The notes below the pieces were generated by a model that was not told the DNA's origin, did no database searches, and saw only the letters and a program-made list of their open reading frames with translations. DNA of 64,000 nucleotides from Zea mays (taxonomy: Eukaryota > Streptophyta > Magnoliopsida > Poales > Poaceae), in NCBI RefSeq assembly GCF_902167145.1, contig NC_050097.1:108223982-108287981 (forward strand). The letters are read 5' to 3'. Positions 56,753-64,000 of this stretch are shown here, in pieces (positions within the stretch are counted from its first letter, which is position 1; every line of letters begins with the position of its first letter). A program made the position numbers and the translations under genes.

Positions 56753-58855
56753 GTAAATGCGTGCATCACACTAGTAGCTAGTAGTAGATGATAATATACA
56801 TTGTCTTCTACAGATTTCATCCCCTAGAAGCCCGAGCCTGTAGGCCGGATCAGCGCTGGCCGGTATGGACAGGGGACGTGGTACGACCATTAGTTATTAA
56901 TGAGACTGATAGAGTGAAGTTTGAAAATATGATAGGAAATAGAAATAGAATAGGTAAACTGTTAGAGACAATCTGACCAATGTGGCTTTGATGGCGGGTG
57001 TTTGGATCAGTCGGTTAGGCTATCGGTTAGGCTATCATCCGCATGTTTGGTATCGACCCTCAACGACCGAACACGGTCGGTATCGATTGAGCCTCCAACA
57101 ATCTACGCTTTTATCATAGAAGTCCCTTCCACCGACACTTCTCCATAAAATTTTTGCTTATCCATATCCTCCTTAGTACTCGTATAGATATCCATATGAT
57201 CCTCCTCCTTATAGATTGTATGGTGCTTCTCCTTGTTATGCCCCTCCTTTTGGTGCTTCTCATGCGTTCCCTCTCCTAACGGTGGTCCTCCTCGTGCTTC
57301 TTTTCGTTCTCCGCCAGGTAAGATAGTGCCACCAAACAGTCACAACTATGGGGCCTTCAACCACTTCGCGTATCTAGTGAATCACTGTTCTAACAACGAC
57401 AAGACTAGACTAAAATGATAAAGGACTTGTAAGTACATGTATATCTTTGTGTGTTACATATTTTTTAAGTCAAGAATATTTTTGAAGTTTGTAAAGTGGT
57501 TAGTGCACTTTGACCTTGTTGAGGGCAACGGTAAAAAGGTATACCGCTTTTGGGGTCAAATAGCGGTATAACTCCATCAACAAACCTCATCGCTACCATA
57601 CCACCAAACAGACAGCTTAAGGATCCTGGTCCATATGAGCAACCAAAAAAATTACCCTCTTAATTGACATCTATCGCCCCTTGTCCACGTTCTAGCCTAG
57701 CGTTGCTTGAAGCAGCAAATAGGAGTTTCCAGGTTACGTAGAAAACCGCCTGAAAATCTGATTGGGACAAGTCTGGCTTGACTAGGATAGTTGTACGTAG
57801 TAAGGCCATCTATATTAGGGCTTATTCGGTTGGCTCTCAATCCATATGGATTGAGTGGGATGGGTTTGCTTGGTCGGTATCGATCATGGTGAGAGTGGGC
57901 TAGTTGGTACTGACCAAATAATGATGCTTACTACTGAGCCTCTAAAAACTAGTGCTTCTACCACTAAAGCCTCTTCCATCGATTCTACCACTAAAGCCTC
58001 TTCCATCGATGCTCTTTATCTACCATCTTTTCTTATCTGTATCCTATATACCCATGCGGATATCCATACAGTCCTCCTCCGTATAGATCGTAGGGTGCTC
58101 CTCCTCCTTATGTTCTTCTTTGTGGTCCTTATCCTTCGTTTTCTCTCCTTTATGGTGGTCCTTTTATATATGGTGCTCATGCTCCTTTTTGCCCTTTCCT
58201 AGACAAGATAGTGCCACTAAGCAACCACATCGAAGTGGCCTCCAACTAGTTTGTGTACTCTGGTGGATTGCAGTTCCAACGGCAACGGGACTAGACTAAG
58301 ACGAAGGATGAAACTCTTATAAATATGTATACCTTTATGAATTTCGCATGTTTTTAAATCAAGAACAATTTTAAGTTCTTAAGTTTTTAGGTACATATGT
58401 GGTTACTACACTCCATTAACCCCGTTGAGGGCAACAGAAGAAAGTGATAAGCCTTTTGGGCCAAATGGCGGTCACGTACAACTCTATCATCAAACCTCCT
58501 CACTATCGTACCGTCAAGCATCTCAAGGATCGGTGGTTCACGAGCATCTAGAAGGTCACCCTTTTCAACGACATCTACAAACACTTGTCTGTGGCCTAGC
58601 CGAGCAGATTAGATGATGCTATGCCGCTCAAAGCTGGAGCACAAGTGGCATGCTCTTCGTCACTAGCCCAAGTGGTGTGTGTGGCACAGTGAGTCTGACT
58701 CTAGCAGTGCGAGCAAATGAGCTCATCTCAATGTAGAGGACGATTGTAGCTATGCATTGCTGCAGTGCTGGACCGACGCATCCTATTAGTCATGATAGGG
58801 AAAGACAACACTAGGGTAATAAGGGGCCAATAGTGAATAGCAGCAAGTCCCTTGT
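56753..58855 (+). pseudogene. Two decayed tandem copies of a Myb/trihelix-like ORF
   Basis: 57086-57680 and about 57990-58600 are diverged copies of one sequence. Each has CCATATGATCCTCC-like Pro/Tyr-rich text, then AAGATAGTGCCAC, then GTTGAGGGCAACGG. The second copy encodes YRTVKHLKDRWFTSI and KVTLFNDIYKHLS (about 58507-58580); the first has KKITLLIDIY. These resemble the Myb/SANT-like proteins often carried as ORF1 by PIF/Harbinger elements, or the NAM-associated family. Stops and shifts are frequent. 56753-57085 has no gene. 58601-58855 is unclear sequence up to the next LTR. Confidence 0.5.
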
Positions 58856-59484
58856 TGTCGGTGTTTTGGGTCCGACCGCACACCCGGGGTTGCCCCTCAA
58901 GGTGTTTTTAGGAGTAGGACGGTGTCGACAACTGTAGCAAAATGGTTCATGCCAGATGCACGAGGGACAGTGGACAATGTTTACAGGTTCGGGCCGCTTA
59001 GAGATGCGTAACACCCTACGTCCTGGTGAGTATGCTGGGTGAATAAGGTTACAAGAGAGCTCTCTGAGTCGAGAATGCAGAGAGTTGAAGTGGGTGGCTA
59101 AGTAATAGGGTCGATCGTTCTGAAGGGGTGCCCCCTAGGCCTTATATACTCGACCGTGGGGCAATACACGTGGATATGATAACAATGTGTAGCTAAAAGA
59201 TAGTGAACTGTTTGAGTTTATCTCCTTGTAGTTCTGCCGACTTATCCTCGCATGGCTCCGTTGCATGGGGGCTCCAGCGCGGGAAAGTCAGATCTCTGTT
59301 GTGGTCGCTCGCTCGTCGTTGTGGGCCGTCCGGGTTTGCACCAATCCGGCCTCGTGTCAAACTGCTTTGCTGATTGTTCCTCCCCAGGCCCACGAAAGAA
59401 TGACCTTACGATTTATTGGGCCCTTGGGCCTTTCGTGAGGTCTTTTACTCTTTTAGTGGACCCGGGGGATATCTGTCCCCCACA
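58856..59484 (-). repeat. 3' LTR of the second Grande-like element
   Basis: 629 bp, TGTCGGTGTTTTGGG to ATCTGTCCCCCACA on the plus strand. It aligns with the complement of 21299-21944 with many substitutions, so it belongs to a clearly diverged copy or subfamily. Confidence 0.92.
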
Positions 59485-59929
59485 AGCCCCCGATCTTTGG
59501 GTTAATTTAGAGGTAATCAGCCCAAAGATCCCAGGTCCAGCTTGCACGCGATTTGAAGAGAACGACTTCTTACTGTCTCCTCCTGCTTTGATCACTTGTA
59601 AACTGAAGCTTTGTTTCGTGCTTGTGCCTTAGAGGTCGGCATTTCGTTTTGTAGGACCCTGAACTTCATTGGGTGCACCGGGTGTAGCCCCCGAGCTTCG
59701 AGTAGATTTTTAGAAAATAATCTACTCGAAGGTCTTCACTAGAATTTTTTTTCACTTGTACTCCTGCATTTTGGTTGAGGGCCAGCCTTGTCTTTAATAT
59801 TGTCCCATGCCTTAGAAGTCGGCACTATCTTGGCTTGGAATGATGATCCATGGGGTGCACCGAAGGTGCACCCAATGGGTGTAGCCCCCGACCTTCAAGT
59901 GGATTTTTGAGGATAATCCATTCGAAGGT
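59485..59929 (-). other. Hairpin plus polypurine modules, second copy
   Basis: Three modules face the LTR as in the first copy: 59485-59533 (GATCTTTGGG/CCCAAAGATC), 59679-59733 (arms CTTCGAGTAGATT/AATCTACTCGAAG, perfectly paired) and 59877-59929 (imperfect). Each is joined to AGCCCCCG, the complement of CGGGGGCT. From 59930 to 60572 I see no gene. Confidence 0.85.
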
Positions 59930-60572
59930 TACTCTTTTGTGTCTTTTTGCTGAAGATTATCATTTCTGCTTGTAAAAATTGGCATGATGCCATCCGCATT
60001 ATGCTTTGGAGGTCAGCATTGTGTCATCAATATTATACTTCAGAGGTCAGCATGTATTTCGTCTTTTGCAGCCAAGTTCGCAATCCCTCCATATCTTGCT
60101 AGGTAGTGTAATTTATTTGCTCTGTGACTGATTGGACATTTGATGGACGTTCTCTGTCTAGTCTTCACGTCGCTTCTGTCGGCCATATTTTGTACTTCAC
60201 TGGCTATATTTGGCTTTTCTCTGATCCTTACTGATATCTCATTTTTGTCTTGAGGTATTCACTGCGTGCCCTGCACAGATGTGACCGTTTTGAAAAATAT
60301 ACTGATAATTCCTGGGTGTCCCCCCCAATGGGTGTGGGCAAGGGACGGCTTGGTACGCTGAGTGTTTTAGCCGGCTACTTCTGAGTAGTAATGTGATGTG
60401 ACGGCGGGTGTAATCATATCCTCCGCGCTGTTGACTGGAGTCCCAATGGGTGTTGTGTTGCGTGAAACGGCGTCAGCCGCCTGACGTGTCTTCAGACGGG
60501 TTGAAGTGCTTATTGAATGCTTTGCGACTGTTCAGTGACCGCAGTTGGAGGTGAGTGGTTGCCTTCTCCTTC

Positions 60573-60580
60573 TATAAATA
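60573..60580 (+). promoter_or_regulatory. TATA box of the acidic gene, second copy
   Basis: TATAAATA 81 bases before ATG 60661, matching 20215-20222 in the first copy. Confidence 0.65.
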
Positions 60581-60660
60581 ACGCCGTTGTCTCTCCGGCC
60601 TTTTCACATCTCTTGCTGTTCTCTGTTGCTTGCCTTTCTTCTCTCCCTTTCGCTTCCACC

Positions 60661-61113
60661 ATGGGCAAGAACAACAAGCGCAAGCGTGAGCCAACTCCTC
60701 CATCGTAGGATTTTGGTGACTCGGAGTACTCAGAGGAGGAGTTCTCCTCTGAGTCTGAGGGGTCTCCGGATCCCATCCCCCTGCGTGAGTCGTCTGACGA
60801 CTCAGACGACTCCCAGGGGCTCGCGGCGGAGGTCTGGACGTACATCCGGGCCGTCGAGCGCTCCGGGCTCGAGGGCTCGGATGAGTCGGAGTACTCCTCG
60901 GATGAGGAGGACTCGAACGGCGGCGGCGAGGACGAGGGCGGCGACGACGACGACGACGACGAAGGCAGTGGCGACGGTGACGGTGACGGCAGCGGCAAGG
61001 GCGGCGGCAGCGGCAGCAAGGACGGTGACGGCGGCGGCAGCAGGGGCGGCAGCGGCGGTGGCGGCAGCAGCAGGGGCAGCAACAGGGGCGGCAGCAACAG
61101 GGCCAGTGGCTAG
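60661..61113 (+). pseudogene. Acidic Ser/Gly-rich accessory gene, second copy, one stop
   Basis: MGKNNKRKREPTPPS is followed by TAG at 60706-60708. The frame then continues unbroken to TAG 61111-61113 with the same order as the first copy: acidic Ser-rich part, AAEVWTYIRAVERSGL core, acidic run, Gly/Ser repeats. It is 150 codons without the stop. The core is the best-kept part between the copies, and the tail varies in repeat number. Function unknown. 61114-61559 holds a poly-TAG/TAT simple-sequence 3' tail and no gene. Confidence 0.75.
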
Positions 61114-61559
61114 ATGCCACTGGTCTTTTAGATGTTAGTATAGTATAGTTAGAATAATGTAGCAGTATTTAGTAGTGTAGAGTAGTATAGTGTAGTGTAG
61201 TAGTAGTAGCAGTAATGTAATGTAATGTAGTAGTAGTAATAGGGAAGTATCAACTCATAAAGAGTTGATTTGTAAGTATGTTATCTTCCCTTTAATGAAT
61301 GAAATGATGTTGGTTTCTCTGTGATGATTACTCTTTGATATTCATAACTCGAAGTTCTTGAATCATTCCTCTTCCCGGCTTTTTTGTGAAGTTGATTCCT
61401 TTGAAACAGTAAGTGAATAACTCGGGCATCATACTGATGCTTTTAGAAGTAGCCGCCGAGCGACTTGTAGATGATGTCAGAGAGCTTTTAGAAATAATTG
61501 CCGAGTAACTTGAAGACGACGTCGGCGCCTTAGAGGTAACTGCCGAGCGACTGAACACG

Positions 61560-61835
61560 ATGTCGGAGTTTTAGAGATAACTGCCGAGTGACCTGAGGGC
61601 GACGTCGGCGTTTTAGAGGTAACGCCGAGCGACTAAACACGATATCAGCGTTTTAGAGGTAACGCCGAGTGACTGGAGGGCGACATCAGCGTTTTAGAGG
61701 TAACGCCGAGCGACTTGAAGGCGATGCCAGCGTTTTAGAGGTAACGCCGAGCGACTTGAAGACGATGTCGGTGTTTTAGAGGTAACGCCGAGTGACTGGA
61801 GGGCGACGTCAGCGTTTTAGAGGTAACGCCGAGTG
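61560..61835 (+). repeat. 41-bp tandem array, second copy
   Basis: TTTTAGAGGTAACGCCGAG recurs at 61611, 61651, 61692, 61733, 61774 and 61814, that is, every 40-41 bp. More decayed units lie on both sides (61440-61900). It sits 5' of the coiled-coil gene start, as in the first copy. Confidence 0.92.
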
Positions 61836-62115
61836 ATAGCAGGCTGCGTGGGCCACTTTGAAGATGATAGCCGAGTGATGAGGTGGCGCAGCGGTGTTCT
61901 GGAAATAACTGCCGGGTGATCACGTGGCACGCCGGTGTTTTGGAAATAACCGCCGGGTGCTGACTGGGCACTTTTTGAAACGGTATCTGGCTCGGGAATA
62001 TCCCATAAGTGCTGCGCTTTTAGCCGCCTCTGCTTTCCGTGCCCTAGTTCTTGCTTTCTCGCTTCCGAATCCTCTCTGCAATTCGCCTCCCACTCTGCTC
62101 GCCGGTAGAATCGAG

Positions 62116-64000
62116 ATGGCGCCCAAGAGGAAAACCTCGAGTTCGTCTGCCGTGGTGATTCCTCCAATCGACCCCAACAGCCAGTTGCCTTTCGCAGGTA
62201 ACCACATGTCCGTCATCTCTGAGCCCGAACTTCTCCACCTTGTGTCCATCGGGGTTCTCCCTCCGAGCGAACTCTGTTCTTGGCGGATTTGCCATGGGGT
62301 TACTGTCCCAACTGAGGATACCCATGAGTCCGTTGTTTATGCTCCTTTCCTTCTCCGCAGCCTTGGCCTTCCCATTTCTCCCTTTTTCCGCGGCCTCCTT
62401 GATTTCTACCATCTTAACTTGACCCATCTGAACCCCAATTCTATCCTGCAAATCTCTATTTTCGTTCATTTATGCGAAGCCTTTCTCGGTGTGCTGCCAC
62501 ATTTCGGGTTGTGGAAGTACTTGTATCATTGTCGCCCTGGGATGGCCGGGGGACAACATCAGTTGGTTGGGGGTGCTAGCTTAGAGATGCGCCGCGGGAA
62601 GAAGACTGAGTATCTCGAAATCCCTCTCAAAGACAGTATCAAGGGATGGCGCCTGGAGTGGTTCATAGTTGAGAATTATGGAAATTCTCTCCCCCCCGGT
62701 CGGGAAGACAGCCGGACGTTCGCACCCCAAGCTGGACCGAGTCTCCCACAGATCAGGAGGTAGCTGAGGCAGGTGCGTTGCTAGCTGAAGTTGGACTGCT
62801 GAAAGAGAGGGGTTTGACTGCTGAAGCTGTTGTTGCTGATTTTGTCTTCAAGAATATTCAGCCGCTAAAAGACAGGGCGCACCCGGCTTATTTGTATCGA
62901 GGCCTAGCCGACTCAACTCGAATTACCAACAGAAGAATTCCCTCTGCAGACTTGGTGAGCCGACTTGAGATGATCCTTAGAGGCAAGGTGTCAAATGTTG
63001 GAGCCCCAGTGGCATACTCGGCCTGGAACCTGCCTCCTCCCAAAGCCTTCACCCTTTTTGTGTCGAATCCACCTGTTACTGATGGCAGTTTGGGTCTTAG
63101 AGTGCGACCCTCTGCTGAAGAAGTTAGTGCATTGGTTGCCTCGCTCAGGGAGATTCCTGATGATGAACGGCAGGTCCACTTTGAAGTGCCCCTGAATCCT
63201 AGCGATGCAGAGATAAGTGCTATGCTTGATTTGCTGGCTGAGGACTCTTCTGATGCTGCTCCTGCTGGGACATCGGTGGTGGCGCCCCTCCCAGAGGCTG
63301 ATACAACTTTGGATATTCAGAAGCCTGCCAGTACTCGCCCGAGGCGCCCTTGCTGAGCCAATCAGCCCGATCCTTCTGCTGATGAGCAGAAAAAGAAAAG
63401 GAGACGCCTCCGGCGAGTATCCAGTTTGGATCAGGACGTTGGTACTTCGGTTCCTGCTGCTGAAGAAGTGCCTGTGACTGAATTTACTGACGCTGACCCC
63501 AATGGGTGTACCCAATCTGCTACTGATCCCAATGGGTGTGCCCCTTCTGTTGCTGATCCCAATGTTGGTGCTCCATCTGTTGTTGATCCCAATGGGGGTG
63601 CTGCCTGTGTTGCTAACGTGGACGAGGAGGAGGAAGAAGATGAAGTTCCTTTGACTCGGAAAAAACAGTCGGCAGTTCATTGCTAGTGGTGAAAGTAGTG
63701 GAGTCCCTTCTCCTGCTTTGTCTGCTCTCATTGGCCTGCAAGAACTGTCTCTGGCCAATTTTGATCAGACTCTTGAGGATATGGTTCCAGAGGATTTGTT
63801 ATCAGAGCCAGTGGATGATGGTGTGATGGAGGTTTGTGCTGATGTGCTTGATGCTGGGTTGAGGTCATCTCGTGCCTCGTCGACCTTGGAGCGCGATCTC
63901 GAGGGTCGGGAGACTGAATTGGATCGTTCTGGTCCCATGGAAGTAACTGAGGGCCCATCAGCCTTAGAAGTGGCTACCACAGAGAACATGGACCCCTAGG
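62116..64000 (+). pseudogene. Antisense accessory gene (Transposase_28-like), second copy
   Basis: ATG 62116 (MAPKRKTSSSS) opens 216 codons without a stop to 62761-62763, covering the whole conserved block (GNHMSVISEPELL ... LCSWRICHGV ... GVLPHFGLWKYLYHCRPG ... WRLEWFIVENYGN). After a run of seven C (near 62690-62698) the homologous frame is shifted. It continues from about 62710 to 63684 with TGA at 63354-63356 and DPNG repeats near 63495-63600. An extra A in the run at 63660-63665 shifts the last part, which is open to 63997-63999. The coiled-coil exons seen in the first copy lie beyond the window. Read with the first copy, it lets the family's exon order be compared. Confidence 0.8.

Larger units (their letters stand above)
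58856..64000 (-). mobile_element. Second Grande-like element, minus strand, cut by window end
   Basis: It is the same family as 6809-21944 in the opposite orientation. The 3' LTR (58856-59484) is followed by the polypurine tract, three hairpin modules, the acidic gene, a 41-bp array and the coiled-coil accessory gene, all in the same order. The last two genes are therefore on the plus strand here. The left target would be CTTGT (58851-58855); its partner lies outside. gag-pol is beyond 64000. Confidence 0.93.

Noticed and set aside
60510..61120. Minus-strand Pro/Leu- and Arg/Cys-rich frames opposite the acidic gene
   Set aside because: Low-complexity complements of the Gly/Ser/Asp repeats; only the plus-strand frame matches the other copy.
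1..64000. tRNA, rRNA or other structural RNA genes
   Set aside because: I found no cloverleaf with A and B boxes and no rRNA-like sequence; only tRNA-complementary primer sites were seen.

Overview
The window looks like intergenic grass DNA, most probably maize or another Zea. It is a stack of nested LTR retrotransposons: a Sirevirus-type Copia element, Tat-lineage and chromovirus Gypsy elements, and a Zeon/cinful-like gag-only element. DNA-transposon debris (a CACTA element, PIF/Harbinger-type MITEs) lies among them, with one recognisable host gene fragment. Organism and family names come from remembered family features, not from a search; boundaries, duplicated target sites and reading frames were read from the sequence.

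Layout: 1-699 is the tail of a chromovirus-type LTR abutting the 3' end of a Sirevirus (700-3073). 3074-4861 holds a Zeon-like LTR piece and a decayed Gypsy protease/RT. 4862-6808, continuing after 21944, is a minus-strand chromovirus-type LTR. It is split by a complete 15.1-kb Grande-like (Tat) element at 6809-21944 with GTAGT target duplications. That element has a dead gag-pol, a 561-bp MITE in RNase H, an 89-bp tandem array, two accessory genes on the opposite strand, and hairpin/polypurine modules before the 3' LTR. 23134-24356 is a truncated Zeon-related element. A chromovirus LTR (24357-34495) is split by a very young 6.6-kb Zeon-like element (24865-31458, CACAC duplications). 34496-37246 is the right part of a CACTA transposon. 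37247-38199 is a Gypsy integrase remnant whose LTR was hit by a gag-only Copia element (38200-51213, GATGT duplications), which was in turn hit by an 11.1-kb chromovirus (40069-51151). 51219-54400 holds further chromovirus LTR pieces.

The one host-like gene is the first exon of a flavin-containing monooxygenase (FMO1-like) at 56309-56752, with a TATA box and a clean splice donor. It is followed by two decayed copies of a Myb/trihelix-like sequence. From 58856 to the window end there is a second, minus-strand copy of the Grande-like element, cut by the window edge.

The most interesting theme is that two unrelated-looking Gypsy families (Grande-like and Zeon-like) place opposite-strand genes, with their own TATA box and apparent introns, just inside the 3' LTR. 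The Grande-like family also keeps repeated hairpin plus polypurine modules whose stems show a compensatory change. Most element genes are broken. The intact frames are the Zeon-like gag, the small acidic antisense gene of the first Grande-like copy, the short Copia gag (with a damaged zinc knuckle) and the FMO exon.
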